Of a stretch of 64,000 nucleotides of DNA, positions 44,623 to 53,835 are shown in pieces; within the stretch, counting starts at the first letter, position 1, and each line of letters starts with the position of its first letter. The translations under genes were made by a program, and so were the position numbers. The notes below the pieces were generated by a model. That model searched no databases. It was not told where the DNA came from and was given only the letters and a program-made list of their open reading frames with translations. This stretch comes from Colivivens sp963626085 (lineage in GTDB: Bacteria > Bacteroidota > Bacteroidia > Bacteroidales > Bacteroidaceae), in assembly GCA_963626085.1 (NCBI GenBank), contig CAVFVJ010000003.1, positions 1-64,000 on the forward strand, written 5' to 3'.

Positions 44623-45077
44623 CAGAGAAAGAGGCTTTCGTCCGTCTGTCTGCCAAGTGTGCGGTGACGGAGTACTGCTGTGCCGACATGAGGAGGATGA
44701 TGGCGCGGTGGGACTTGCAGGACGATGCCCGGGAACGGATTCTCACCCGTCTGCAACAAGAGAGGTTTGTGGACGAACGGAGGTATGCCGGTGCGTTTAC
44801 ACGCGACAAGTTCAGATATAATAAATGGGGTGTTGTCAAGATTGCGCAGCAGTTGCGGATGAAAGGGATAGCCCCTGACATAATAGACGAGGCAGTGAAG
44901 GAGGTGGGCGATGACACAGCTCTGTCCACTTTGCGTCAACTCATAGAAGCGAAGCGCACTACGGTCAAGGGTAAGTCGGAATACGAGGTCAACTGTAAGC
45001 TGATACGGTTCGCCCTGTCGAGGGGATTCAGTATGGACAATATAAATAAGGTGTTGCACACCGACTTTGACGACTGA
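44601..45077 (+). CDS. recX: Regulatory protein RecX
   Basis: 158 residues of helical sequence with the three-repeat RecX layout (EKEAFVRLSAKCAVTEYC; RERILTRLQQERFVDERRYAGAFTRDKF; KIAQQLRMKGI). RecX modulates RecA filaments. The start could also be the ATG at 44619, which overlaps the prmC stop (ATGA) and has a purine-rich stretch just before it. The end overlaps the comF start by one base. Confidence 0.9.
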   Translation: METRKEMTEKEAFVRLSAKCAVTEYCCADMRRMMARWDLQDDARERILTRLQQERFVDERRYAGAFTRDKFRYNKWGVVKIAQQLRMKGIAPDIIDEAVKEVGDDTALSTLRQLIEAKRTTVKGKSEYEVNCKLIRFALSRGFSMDNINKVLHTDFDD

Positions 45078-45808
45078 TGGCACGTATGGTGTGGGGATTG
45101 GTATCGGATGTGGCGGACTTCCTTTTTCCGCGTTACTGCGCTGTCTGTGGGACGAGGCTTACCAAGACGGAGTTGGACGTGTGTGTCAGTTGCCTGAGTG
45201 GCTTGCCGAAGACCCACGCCCATCTGATGACAGAGAACCCCATAGAGAAACTCTTCTGGACGTTCATTCCCATAGATCGTGCTACATCCTATTTCTTTTA
45301 TGAGTCGGCTGAGGCTCACCGGGTGCTGCATCAACTCAAATACCTCAACCGTCCCCATGTGGGAGAGGTGTTGGCACGTGTCATGGCTACCGACCTGCAA
45401 GAAGAGGGTTTCTTCAAGGGCATGGATATGATAGTGCCAGTGCCGTTGCACTGGAGACGCAAGAGGTCACGTGGATACAACCAGTGCGACTATATAGCGA
45501 AGGGCATCAGCAGTGTCACTGGACTGCCAGTGGCAAAGAACGTGATTAGGCGTGTCGTCAACAACAAGACACAGACCCGACTGGAGATAGGCGAGCGCAG
45601 AGAGAACGTGGAGGACATCTTTAAGTTGGTAGATGCGGATGTCGTCCGTGGCAAGCATGTACTGCTGGTGGACGACGTGATCACCACAGGCTCCACCGTC
45701 ATATCTTGTGGGACTGCGCTGGCGCAGGCAGGTGAGGTGACAGTCTCTGTGGTCAGTCTGGCGTATGCTGGACGCACCTTCCTTGTGCATGATAGAAATC
45801 AAATGTGA
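45077..45808 (+). CDS. ComF-family phosphoribosyltransferase-like protein
   Basis: 243 residues. N-terminal zinc-finger-like cysteines (YCAVCGTRL...VCVSCLSGLP) and a C-terminal phosphoribosyltransferase domain (MIVPVPLHWRRKRSRGYNQCD; PRPP loop VLLVDDVITTGST). ComF is tied to DNA uptake in some bacteria, and homologues are near universal in this phylum without proven role. It overlaps recX by one base (TGATG). Confidence 0.92.
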   Translation: MARMVWGLVSDVADFLFPRYCAVCGTRLTKTELDVCVSCLSGLPKTHAHLMTENPIEKLFWTFIPIDRATSYFFYESAEAHRVLHQLKYLNRPHVGEVLARVMATDLQEEGFFKGMDMIVPVPLHWRRKRSRGYNQCDYIAKGISSVTGLPVAKNVIRRVVNNKTQTRLEIGERRENVEDIFKLVDADVVRGKHVLLVDDVITTGSTVISCGTALAQAGEVTVSVVSLAYAGRTFLVHDRNQM

Positions 45809-45827
45809 AACGATACAGAGTCAATAT

Positions 45828-46814
45828 ATGAAGATAGGCAATATAGAGTTGGGCGACCGCCCGGTGTTTCTCGCCCCGATGGAGGACGTGACAGACCAGC
45901 CCTTCCGTCTCCTGTGCAAGGAGTTCGGTGCGTCGATGGTCTATTCGGAGTTCGTCAGTGCCGACGCGCTGATACGGTCGGTGGACCGTTCGTTGCAGAA
46001 AGCCAGGGTGTGCGACGAGGAACGTCCTGTGGCGATACAGATATACGGACGTGATGTGGAGAGTATGGTGGAGGCAGCAAAGATAATAGAGGCAGAGTCA
46101 AAGCCCGACGTGCTCGACCTAAACTTCGGCTGTCCGGTGAAGAAAGTGGCTGGCAAGGGTGCGGGGGCAGGGATGTTGAGGAACATACCGCTCCTGCTCG
46201 ACATAACCCGTGCGGTGGTGGATGCCGTAAGGGTACCGGTGACGGTGAAGACACGGCTCGGTTGGGACAACGACAGTAAGGTGATAGTGGACTTGGCAGA
46301 GCAGTTGCAGGACTGTGGCGTACAAGCCATTACGATACACGGCAGGACACGTAGCCAGATGTATACTGGTGAGGCGGACTGGACTCTCATAGGTGAGGTG
46401 AAGAACAACCCACGCATGACGATACCCGTCATAGGCAACGGAGACATCAAGACACCCGAGAGGGCCAAGGAGTGCTTCGACCGCTATGGAGTGGACGCAG
46501 TCATGGTGGGGCGCGCCACCTTTGGTGCTCCGTGGATATTTAAGGAGATACGCCATTATCTGGACACAGGTGAGAGGCCCACACTGTCGAACGCCTGGAA
46601 ACTGGATGTGCTACGGAGGGAGATACACGAGAGTGTGATGGCAAACGGCAAGGATGAACTGAGCGGCATACTGCATGTGCGCCGCCACTTGGCAGCCTCG
46701 CCCCTGTTCAAGGGGATACCCGACTTTCGGCAGACACGCATCCGTATGCTGAGGGCGGAGACCGAGGACGAGCTGTCTTTCATACTGGATGAAATCAGTT
46801 CCGTCATCTGCTAA
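45828..46814 (+). CDS. dusB: tRNA-dihydrouridine synthase (DusB-type)
   Basis: 328 residues from the ATG at 45828 (MKIGNIELGDRPVFLAPMEDVTD). FMN TIM barrel with the catalytic Cys in LNFGCPVKKVAGKGAG, KTRLGWD, ITIHGRTRSQMYTG and GNGDIKTPE. It reduces uridines in the tRNA D-loop. The longer open frame begins inside comF. Confidence 0.93.
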   Translation: MKIGNIELGDRPVFLAPMEDVTDQPFRLLCKEFGASMVYSEFVSADALIRSVDRSLQKARVCDEERPVAIQIYGRDVESMVEAAKIIEAESKPDVLDLNFGCPVKKVAGKGAGAGMLRNIPLLLDITRAVVDAVRVPVTVKTRLGWDNDSKVIVDLAEQLQDCGVQAITIHGRTRSQMYTGEADWTLIGEVKNNPRMTIPVIGNGDIKTPERAKECFDRYGVDAVMVGRATFGAPWIFKEIRHYLDTGERPTLSNAWKLDVLRREIHESVMANGKDELSGILHVRRHLAASPLFKGIPDFRQTRIRMLRAETEDELSFILDEISSVIC

Positions 46815-46829
46815 TTGACTGACATTTAT

Positions 46830-46860
46830 TTTGCCGTTCAGTAGAATTACACTAACTTTG
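46830..46860 (+). promoter_or_regulatory. Promoter of pyrE
   Basis: TTTG (46830-46833), 19 bp, TAACTTTG (46853-46860), 25 bp before the ATG. Full consensus. Confidence 0.8.
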
Positions 46861-46884
46861 CAAAGATAATTAAACAATAAGGAC

Positions 46885-47517
46885 ATGAATACAGTAGAGA
46901 ATTTATTGGCAGGAAAACTGCTAAAGGTGAAAGCTATAAAGTTACAGCCGGACAATCCGTTCACATGGGCATCAGGGTGGAAGTCGCCGTTCTATTGCGA
47001 CAACCGCAAGACCTTGTCGTATCCCGACCTCAGAGTGTTTGTCAAGACGGAGTTGACACGACTGATTATGGAGAACTTCCCGGAGGCGGAGGCTGTGGCT
47101 GGAGTAGCCACAGGTGCTATAGCGCAGGGTGCGCTCGTAGCAGATGCACTGAACCTTCCGTTTGCCTATGTGCGGTCGAAGCCAAAAGACCACGGCATGG
47201 AGAACCTTATAGAGGGTGAACTGACACCGGGCGCCAAGGTCATCGTCGTGGAGGACCTTATCTCCACCGGTGGAAGCAGTCTTAAGGCAGTGGCAGCTCT
47301 GAGGGCAGCCGGTTACGAGGTGGTCGGTATGGTAGCGTCCTACACCTATGGCTTTGAGGTGGCGAAGAAAGCGTTCGATGAGGCTGGTGTGACACTGATG
47401 ACACTGACCAACTATGAGGCAGTGCTCGACGTGGCGTTGCAGACAGGTTACATACAGGAGAGTCAGGTGCCTGTGCTCCACGAGTGGCGTAACGATCCGG
47501 CAAACTGGATGAAATGA
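46885..47517 (+). CDS. pyrE: Orotate phosphoribosyltransferase
   Basis: 210 residues. It makes OMP from orotate and PRPP in pyrimidine synthesis. Motifs: FTWASGWKSPFYCDNRK, AGVATGAIAQGALVAD, YVRSKPKDHG and the PRPP loop VIVVEDLISTGGSS. First gene after its own promoter, followed 28 bp later by the SRPBCC gene. Confidence 0.96.
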   Translation: MNTVENLLAGKLLKVKAIKLQPDNPFTWASGWKSPFYCDNRKTLSYPDLRVFVKTELTRLIMENFPEAEAVAGVATGAIAQGALVADALNLPFAYVRSKPKDHGMENLIEGELTPGAKVIVVEDLISTGGSSLKAVAALRAAGYEVVGMVASYTYGFEVAKKAFDEAGVTLMTLTNYEAVLDVALQTGYIQESQVPVLHEWRNDPANWMK

Positions 47518-47545
47518 CATTATTTATATTATAGCGTAAAGACAG

Positions 47546-48016
47546 ATGAAGGTAGAGAGTGCTATAAAGTCAATCGGGTATCCGCAGGAGGCGGTTTACG
47601 CGAAGGTATCGGACTTGAAGAACCTGGAGGCCATCAAGGATAAACTCAATGACCCCGATACGCAAGCACGGCTGAAAGCCAATGTCAATGATGACAATAT
47701 GGAGAAAGTGAGGAAATCACTGGAGACGATACAGTTCGACACCGACTCGGTGAGCATGGAGGTGAAGCCGATTGGCAACATCACTATAGCTGTCATCGAG
47801 CGTGAGAGTCCTAAGATGGTGAAGTTCGCGTCTAAGCAGTCGCCCATAAGTTTCAGCCTGTGGGTGCAGGTGCTTCCCGTTACTGATGATACATGTAAAA
47901 TGAAAATAACTGTGGATGCCAGTGTCAACCCCTTCATCGGAGGCATGATATCCAAGCCTCTGAAGGAAGGGGTGGAGAAACTGGCGGACATGTTGGCGGC
48001 ATTGCCTTATGAGTAA
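47546..48016 (+). CDS. SRPBCC-fold protein of unknown role
   Basis: 156 residues. The layout of helix, antiparallel strands and a long C-terminal helix (FIGGMISKPLKEGVEKLADMLAALPY) matches a START/SRPBCC lipid- or ligand-binding fold, with no signal peptide. Relatives often sit by pyrE and argH in Bacteroides, as here. It overlaps argH by eight bases. No ligand is known. Confidence 0.8.
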   Translation: MKVESAIKSIGYPQEAVYAKVSDLKNLEAIKDKLNDPDTQARLKANVNDDNMEKVRKSLETIQFDTDSVSMEVKPIGNITIAVIERESPKMVKFASKQSPISFSLWVQVLPVTDDTCKMKITVDASVNPFIGGMISKPLKEGVEKLADMLAALPYE

Positions 48017-49349
48017 AGATAAGCTGTGGACGAAGAACGTCCAGATGACGGAGGAGATAGAGAAGTTCACCGTGGGTCGTGACCGTGAGATGGACCTCTA
48101 CCTCGCCAAGTACGATGTGTTGGGTTCGATGGCACATATCACCATGCTCGAATCCATCGGTCTGCTGCAGAAGGACGAGTTGCAGCAGTTGTTGTGTGAA
48201 CTCAAGGAGATATACAAGCAGGCGGATGCTGGACAGTTCGTGATTGAGGAGGGGGTGGAGGATGTCCACTCGCAGGTGGAATTGCTCCTGACCCGTAAGT
48301 TGGGCGACATAGGCAAGAAAATCCATTCCGGACGCTCGCGCAACGACCAGGTACTGGTAGACCTCAAGCTCTTCATCCGTGACAGGATACAACGGCTGGT
48401 GGGACTTATGGAATCCCTCTTCGATGAACTCATCTCCAAGAGCGAAGAGTACAAGGACGTGCTGATGCCGGGTTACACCCATCTGCAGGTGGCGATGCCA
48501 TCGTCGTTCGGACTCTGGTTCGGTGCTTATGCAGAGAGTCTGGTGGACGACATGCAGTACATGCTGGCAGCATGGAGGATAACCAACCGTAATCCGTTAG
48601 GTTCGGCTGCGGGCTACGGCAGTTCGTTCCCACTTAACCGTCAGATGACGACCGACCTGCTTGGATTCGACTCGATGGATTATAATGTGGTGTATGCACA
48701 GATGGGGCGCGGTAAGGTGGAGCGTAACGTAGCGTTCTCCATGGCGAGTGTTGCTGGCACGCTCTCCAAGCTGGCGTTCGATGCCTGTCTGTTCAACAGC
48801 CAGAACTTCGGCTTCGTGAAACTGCCGGACGACTGCACCACTGGTTCCAGCATCATGCCTCACAAGAAGAACCCCGATGTGTTCGAGTTGACGCGCGCCA
48901 AGTGCAATAAGATACAGGCATTGCCGCAGACGGTGATGATGATAATGAACAACCTGCCGTGCGGCTATTTCCGTGACCTGCAAATCATTAAGGAGGTGTT
49001 CCTGCCATCATTCGACGAATTGGAGGACTGTCTGAGGATGGCTGCGTACATCATCAACAAGATGAAGGTGAACGAGCATATCCTTGACAACCCGATATAC
49101 GACAATATGTTCAGCGTGGAGGAGGTGAACCGTCTGGCAAGTGTCGGAATGCCGTTCCGCGACGCTTACAAGAAGGTCGGTCTCGACATCGAGGCTGGCA
49201 AGTTCACGCCCGACAAGAATATACACCATACCCATGAGGGTAGTATCGGTAACTTGTGCAATGACAGGATAGAGGCTTTGATGCACAAGACCGTCGGTGA
49301 ATTCGACTTTAACCGTGTAGACAATGCTTTACAGGCGTTGCGGAAATAG
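48009..49349 (+). CDS. argH: Argininosuccinate lyase
   Basis: 446 residues. It cleaves argininosuccinate to arginine and fumarate. Motifs: HSGRSRNDQVL, TLHT-like GYTHLQVAMP and the family signature GSSIMPHKKNPD with the catalytic Ser. It overlaps the SRPBCC gene at its start and the aldo/keto reductase gene at its end. No other arginine gene is in the window. Confidence 0.96.
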   Translation: MSKDKLWTKNVQMTEEIEKFTVGRDREMDLYLAKYDVLGSMAHITMLESIGLLQKDELQQLLCELKEIYKQADAGQFVIEEGVEDVHSQVELLLTRKLGDIGKKIHSGRSRNDQVLVDLKLFIRDRIQRLVGLMESLFDELISKSEEYKDVLMPGYTHLQVAMPSSFGLWFGAYAESLVDDMQYMLAAWRITNRNPLGSAAGYGSSFPLNRQMTTDLLGFDSMDYNVVYAQMGRGKVERNVAFSMASVAGTLSKLAFDACLFNSQNFGFVKLPDDCTTGSSIMPHKKNPDVFELTRAKCNKIQALPQTVMMIMNNLPCGYFRDLQIIKEVFLPSFDELEDCLRMAAYIINKMKVNEHILDNPIYDNMFSVEEVNRLASVGMPFRDAYKKVGLDIEAGKFTPDKNIHHTHEGSIGNLCNDRIEALMHKTVGEFDFNRVDNALQALRK

Positions 49350-50295
49350 CGGTGTCAAGTTGCCTGTCCTCTCGTTGGGCTTGTGGCATAACTTCGGAGG
49401 AGTCGATGACTTCGACAAGGCACGCGGCATGATTCTCGCTGCGTTCGATGCAGGAGTCTGCCATCTCGACCTTGCCAACAACTACGGTCCGCCTCCGGGC
49501 AGTGCCGAGGAGACCTTCGGTAGGGTACTGAGGGAAGACCTGCGGTCGCACCGTGACGAACTGTTCGTGTCCAGTAAGGCTGGGCATGACATGTGGCAGG
49601 GGGTGTACGGCACAGGTTCATCGAGGAAGAACATAATGGCTTCCTGTGACCAGAGCCTACGTCGTACGGGACTCGATTACTTCGATGTGTTCTACAGCCA
49701 TCGCTATGATGCGGAGACCCCTCTAGAGGAGACTATGCAGGCATTGATAGACCTTGTACGTCAGGGCAAGGCTCTGTACGTGGGCATATCAAAGTACCCG
49801 GCTGACAAACAGTGTGAGGCTTACCGCATACTGCATGAGGCGCACGTGCCGTGCCTGTTGAGCCAGTACCGCTGCTCGTTGTTCGACCTCAAGGCAAGAC
49901 ACGACAATTTCGACTGTGCGGTGGACGCAGGCTCGGGCATCATCTGTTTCTCTCCACTGGCACAGGGACTGCTCACTGGCAAGTACAACGATGGGATTCC
50001 GGCAGACAGTAGGGCTGCCAAGGAGTCGGGATTCCTGAAGGTGGCGCAAGTTACACCCGAGCGTGTCGAGGCAGCAATGCTGTTGGCAGAGGTGGCGCAG
50101 GGACGTGGTCAGACCTTGGCACAGATGGCTCTGTCGTGGGTGTTGAACGACCCGAGGGTGACCAGCGTCATCGTCGGTGCATCGTCTAAGGCACAGTTGG
50201 AGTCTAATCTGAAGGCACTGAACAGCAACGGTTTCACCGATGACGAGCTGTCGCTGATAGAAGGGATAATCAAAGACCCTGTACTTTCATTCTGA
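49324..50295 (+). CDS. Aldo/keto reductase (YghZ-like)
   Basis: 323 residues. NADPH-dependent oxidoreductase with the catalytic Tyr in HLDLANNYGPPPGSAEE, Lys in SSKAGHDMWQG and the His of YSHRYDAETPLEE. Best match by eye to L-glyceraldehyde-3-phosphate reductase (YghZ). The start overlaps argH by 26 bp; no internal Met fits the fold, so this start is accepted. Confidence 0.92.
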   Translation: MLYRRCGNSGVKLPVLSLGLWHNFGGVDDFDKARGMILAAFDAGVCHLDLANNYGPPPGSAEETFGRVLREDLRSHRDELFVSSKAGHDMWQGVYGTGSSRKNIMASCDQSLRRTGLDYFDVFYSHRYDAETPLEETMQALIDLVRQGKALYVGISKYPADKQCEAYRILHEAHVPCLLSQYRCSLFDLKARHDNFDCAVDAGSGIICFSPLAQGLLTGKYNDGIPADSRAAKESGFLKVAQVTPERVEAAMLLAEVAQGRGQTLAQMALSWVLNDPRVTSVIVGASSKAQLESNLKALNSNGFTDDELSLIEGIIKDPVLSF

Positions 50296-50299
50296 CGAC

Positions 50300-50839
50300 A
50301 TGAGGAGAACTACAATCATATTGATTTGTGTGTTGTGCCTGTGTGCTTGTAAGGACGAGATAAGTGGCACTTACTCCACCAAGTACCCGGTGCGCTTCTA
50401 TTATGAGGTGGCTGGAAGCACGGAGATGTACAATGCCCTCGGCAACCCGGGAGAGTTTGTGACCGTGCGCCCTATCAGTGGCAAGATACGTATCGAGAAT
50501 ACGCTGGGCAGTACCGACTACTCGCTCTCGCAGGTGGGGTACAGTGAGTTCGAGTTTGGACTGGGCGGACTGATAATAGGCACCAGTTCCACGCTCAACA
50601 TGTCGGGTGGTTACGACCTCGTGGCGTACGACTTGGCGTGTCCGAACTGTGACCGCCAGAGTTACCGCCTGACAGTCAAGGACAATGGGACGGCACTCTG
50701 TTCCCATTGCGGCAACTCGTACGACCTCAACAACTATGGTTGGATAATATCCGTCACTGATGAGTCGAAGCAGTACCGTGGGTTGTACAGGTATAGGATA
50801 TCGTACAATGGCATTGCCGTCAATGTCAACAACCACTGA
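50300..50839 (+). CDS. Lipoprotein with two CxxC pairs
   Basis: 179 residues. Lipoprotein signal (MRRTTIILICVLCLCAC). The mature part is beta-rich with two zinc-ribbon-like pairs: CPNC near 115 and CSHC near 135 (CPNCDRQSYRL ... CSHCGNSYDLNNYG). Four cysteines spaced this way on an exported lipoprotein usually bind zinc or iron, or form disulfides. I do not know the function. It follows the aldo/keto reductase by four bases. Confidence 0.75.
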   Translation: MRRTTIILICVLCLCACKDEISGTYSTKYPVRFYYEVAGSTEMYNALGNPGEFVTVRPISGKIRIENTLGSTDYSLSQVGYSEFEFGLGGLIIGTSSTLNMSGGYDLVAYDLACPNCDRQSYRLTVKDNGTALCSHCGNSYDLNNYGWIISVTDESKQYRGLYRYRISYNGIAVNVNNH

Positions 50840-50891
50840 CACTCACGCTAATACTACACCTTATTTATAAGGGATTTATAATACAAGAATA

Positions 50892-52370
50892 ATGGAACAG
50901 GAACCACACCAGACACAGTCACTGAAGGAGCGCACAGCCAAGGGACTGTTGTGGGGCGCACTGAGCAGCGGTTCCACTCAGGTGCTCAACGCAGTCTTCG
51001 GCATCGTGCTGATGGCAGTTCTCGAACCAGGCGACTACGGAATGACGGCAGTCCTTGCCATCTACTCCACCATCGCTGCTGCCATCCAGGACAGTGGGTT
51101 CGTGGCTGCACTGACGAACAAGCGGAACCCCACCCACAGGGACTACAACTCCGTCTTCTGGTTCAATATCCTGACCAGTGCCACCATCTATGTCATCCTG
51201 TGGTTCTGTGCTCCGTTGATTGCGGAATACAACAACGACGGGCGGCTCGTGTGGCTCTCCCGTTATGCCTTCCTGGGTTTCTTCGTTGCCAGTTTCTCCA
51301 TCACCCCTCGTGCCATACTATTCAGGCAACTGAAGGTGAGGGAGCAGACCATAAGTACGGTCGTGGCTCTCTTGTCTTCTGGCATTGTGGGAATCACCAT
51401 GGCACTGTGTGGACTGGGCTACTGGAGTATCGCCACCCAATCGATAATATTCGTGGGACTGATCTCTGTGATGAGTTGGCACTACTCACGGTGGAGACCC
51501 TCGCTCAATATCAGTTTCCAACCCATACGTGAGATGTTCGGGTTCAGTTGTAAGTTGCTTGTCACGAACATCTTCAATAACATCAATAAATATGCGCTGG
51601 AGTCAATCCTCGGGCGGTACTACCCCAAGCAAGAGATAGGTTACTATTCACAGGCGAACAAATGGAATTTGATGGGCAGTAACATCATCTCCGACATGGT
51701 GCAGAGGGTGGCGCAACCTATGTTCGTGCAGGTGGGCGACGACCGTGAGCGGTTGAACCGTGCCTTCCGCAAGATAATGTGCTTCACCTCGTTTGTTGCC
51801 TTCCCCCTCATGCTTGGACTGAGTATGGTGGCTGAGGAGTTTATCTCCCTGTTTCCCGATAGGTGGATGCCTACCGTGCCCTTCCTCAGGATGCTTGCCG
51901 TGGGCGGTGCGTTCATCCCACTCGCTGCACTCTACTCCAACTTTCTCATCAGTCGCGGACGTTCGCAGACCTACATGTGGAATGTCATTTGTCAGAGCGT
52001 GCTCATCATCGCTGGGGTGTTTGCAGTGCAGTTCTTCGGACTGGAGGTGTGTGGACAGAGTGGTTTCAGATTGATGATACTGTTCTACGTCACAGTACTG
52101 GCAGGATGGCTGTTCGTGTGGCATTACTTCGTGTGGAGGGAGACGGGACTGTCCCTGCTGCGTGTACTCATGGATATCCTCCCTTACATGACGGTGTCGG
52201 TGGCTGTGATGGTGGTGACTTACCTGTTGACTTCTGCTCTAGAAAACAACGTGTTGCTCCTCGTCTTCCGTATAGTGTTTGCAGTCGTACTTTATGTGGT
52301 TGCCATGCTACTTATCGAGCGTGGCACGATGAAGGAATATATAGGTTTTATAATAAGGAGGAAACACTGA
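50892..52370 (+). CDS. Oligosaccharide flippase (Wzx-like)
   Basis: 492 residues with 12-14 membrane helices, starting KERTAKGLLWGALSSGSTQVLNAVFGIVLM and ending with basic residues. Fits the MOP polysaccharide exporter family, which flips lipid-linked sugars across the inner membrane. No glycosyltransferases are beside it, so its cargo is not evident. Its stop overlaps the start of the next gene (TGATG). Confidence 0.88.
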   Translation: MEQEPHQTQSLKERTAKGLLWGALSSGSTQVLNAVFGIVLMAVLEPGDYGMTAVLAIYSTIAAAIQDSGFVAALTNKRNPTHRDYNSVFWFNILTSATIYVILWFCAPLIAEYNNDGRLVWLSRYAFLGFFVASFSITPRAILFRQLKVREQTISTVVALLSSGIVGITMALCGLGYWSIATQSIIFVGLISVMSWHYSRWRPSLNISFQPIREMFGFSCKLLVTNIFNNINKYALESILGRYYPKQEIGYYSQANKWNLMGSNIISDMVQRVAQPMFVQVGDDRERLNRAFRKIMCFTSFVAFPLMLGLSMVAEEFISLFPDRWMPTVPFLRMLAVGGAFIPLAALYSNFLISRGRSQTYMWNVICQSVLIIAGVFAVQFFGLEVCGQSGFRLMILFYVTVLAGWLFVWHYFVWRETGLSLLRVLMDILPYMTVSVAVMVVTYLLTSALENNVLLLVFRIVFAVVLYVVAMLLIERGTMKEYIGFIIRRKH

Positions 52371-53701
52371 TGAGTAGGATACGGAGATTGTTGTTCAAGA
52401 TTATGGTATTGGGGGTGGCTTGTGTGTTTGCATTGCCGTCCGTGGCAAAGGGCAGAGCACTCCTTGTCTCCGACAGTCGCCAGGTGGAGAAATCATGGGA
52501 CTGGTGCTTCTCTTCCCTGTCCGAACTGGAACTGCACAGGTCATCTGTCTGCTATGGTTGTCACTTGACTGCGGAGGACGGCCTGTCGGAAGATGTGGGA
52601 CGTGTCCTCTCCGACAGGAGCATGTCAAGTACTTCGCCCGATGTCATCTTCCTGCAACTGGGCTGTAACGACTCGCCCGACAGTGACCAACAGTTCACGG
52701 CTTATGCACAGACCCTGTTCGACTATCCGTCGGGTAAGGTGTGTACCACCAAGGGGACCAATCCTCGCACGAAGACCATAGCGGTGTCGAAGGACGACAA
52801 TAGAGTCAGTAACGCCAACTTTGCTGGGTCGCTCTACCGTATCGTTTCGTTCATACGGAAGGAAGTGCCCAACGCACGTGTATTCATACTCTCACCCATA
52901 GCGTATGGCAGGACGATGACGGCTCAGGATACCGTTAAGGTAAACCAGTTGCGGACTGTCTGCCACATGTTCTGCATCCCTTTCGTGGAGGACTTCCGTA
53001 CGGTGACGGACTATGCGTTCATATGGAATGGGGAGAAGCCCCATATAGGCTCTGTCTTGTTGCTTGGTGACAGTTACAGTGAACTCAGGCGATGGACCCG
53101 ACAGATGGAACTGCGTGCGGACGTGTCCTTCGTCAACCTTGGCAAGACCAGTGCCACACTGAAAGAACGTGCAAACGGCAACACCAACACCATAGGTAAC
53201 CAACTGACACGCATCCCGCAGGGCATCAAGCCCGACATCATCCTTATCGAGGGTGGTACGAACGATGAGGCAGACACCCAACGGGTGGTGGACGACTATG
53301 CATCGTGCATAGCCACACGCAAACGCACCACCTTTGCCGGTTCGTTGGCTTACATCACGGACAACCTCCGCAGACGCTTCCCTAAGGCGCAAATCTACGT
53401 GGTGACACCCGGCGGACTCTTCTACGGACATACGTCCGACCCGTTTGCTTTCATGGTCAAGGCAGACCAGATGCGTCTTGCTGCCCAGATTCTGGGAGTC
53501 GGGACGGTAGACTGGGACAAGGAAGGGCGACTCTCCTTCGTGTTCAACAACTCCAGGGGTACTGGCGATGGCTCTGAGGCACGTCCGTTCCTCTACAACG
53601 TGCCGTCCAGAGAGACAGGCGACCTGCTCCATCCCAACGATGTGGGTGCCGTGTATCTCGCTGAGACCGTGATAAAGACCTTGCGTACTGCTTTTCGTTG
53701 A
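52370..53701 (+). CDS. Secreted protein with two SGNH-hydrolase-like domains
   Basis: 443 residues from the ATG at 52370, which overlaps the flippase stop and begins a signal peptide (MSRIRRLLFKIMVLGVACVF). The first domain (about 28-220) has LVSDSRQ where the family has GDS, and FLQLGCNDSPD; the second (about 225-440) has LLLGDSYSE, LIEGGTNDE and HPNDVGAVY, giving Ser, Gly, Asn and His blocks. The second is the likely active one; it may deacylate or deacetylate a surface glycan, in keeping with the coupled flippase. The N-terminal domain lacks the Gly of GDS and may be inactive or structural. Confidence 0.8.
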   Translation: MSRIRRLLFKIMVLGVACVFALPSVAKGRALLVSDSRQVEKSWDWCFSSLSELELHRSSVCYGCHLTAEDGLSEDVGRVLSDRSMSSTSPDVIFLQLGCNDSPDSDQQFTAYAQTLFDYPSGKVCTTKGTNPRTKTIAVSKDDNRVSNANFAGSLYRIVSFIRKEVPNARVFILSPIAYGRTMTAQDTVKVNQLRTVCHMFCIPFVEDFRTVTDYAFIWNGEKPHIGSVLLLGDSYSELRRWTRQMELRADVSFVNLGKTSATLKERANGNTNTIGNQLTRIPQGIKPDIILIEGGTNDEADTQRVVDDYASCIATRKRTTFAGSLAYITDNLRRRFPKAQIYVVTPGGLFYGHTSDPFAFMVKADQMRLAAQILGVGTVDWDKEGRLSFVFNNSRGTGDGSEARPFLYNVPSRETGDLLHPNDVGAVYLAETVIKTLRTAFR

Positions 53702-53775
53702 TTCACTCCCGACACCACACAGAAGATGGAGCCATTTTTTTAGAGGTAGTGCATGGTTGGTTTCATCCATCGAAG

Positions 53776-53807
53776 TTTGGTTGTTATGGATATTTGGCGT
53801 ATATTTG
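53776..53807 (+). promoter_or_regulatory. Promoter of the intact AAA/PD-(D/E)XK gene
   Basis: TTTG (53776-53779), 20 bp, TATATTTG (53800-53807), 28 bp before the ATG. Full consensus match. Confidence 0.75.
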
Positions 53808-53835
53808 CAGCGCAGAACGTAAAAATAGCAAGGCT

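Noticed and set aside
51863..52369. Extension of the SGNH gene frame back into the flippase gene
   Set aside because: The flippase reading is a good membrane protein; the extension has no motif, and the ATG at 52370 begins a signal peptide.
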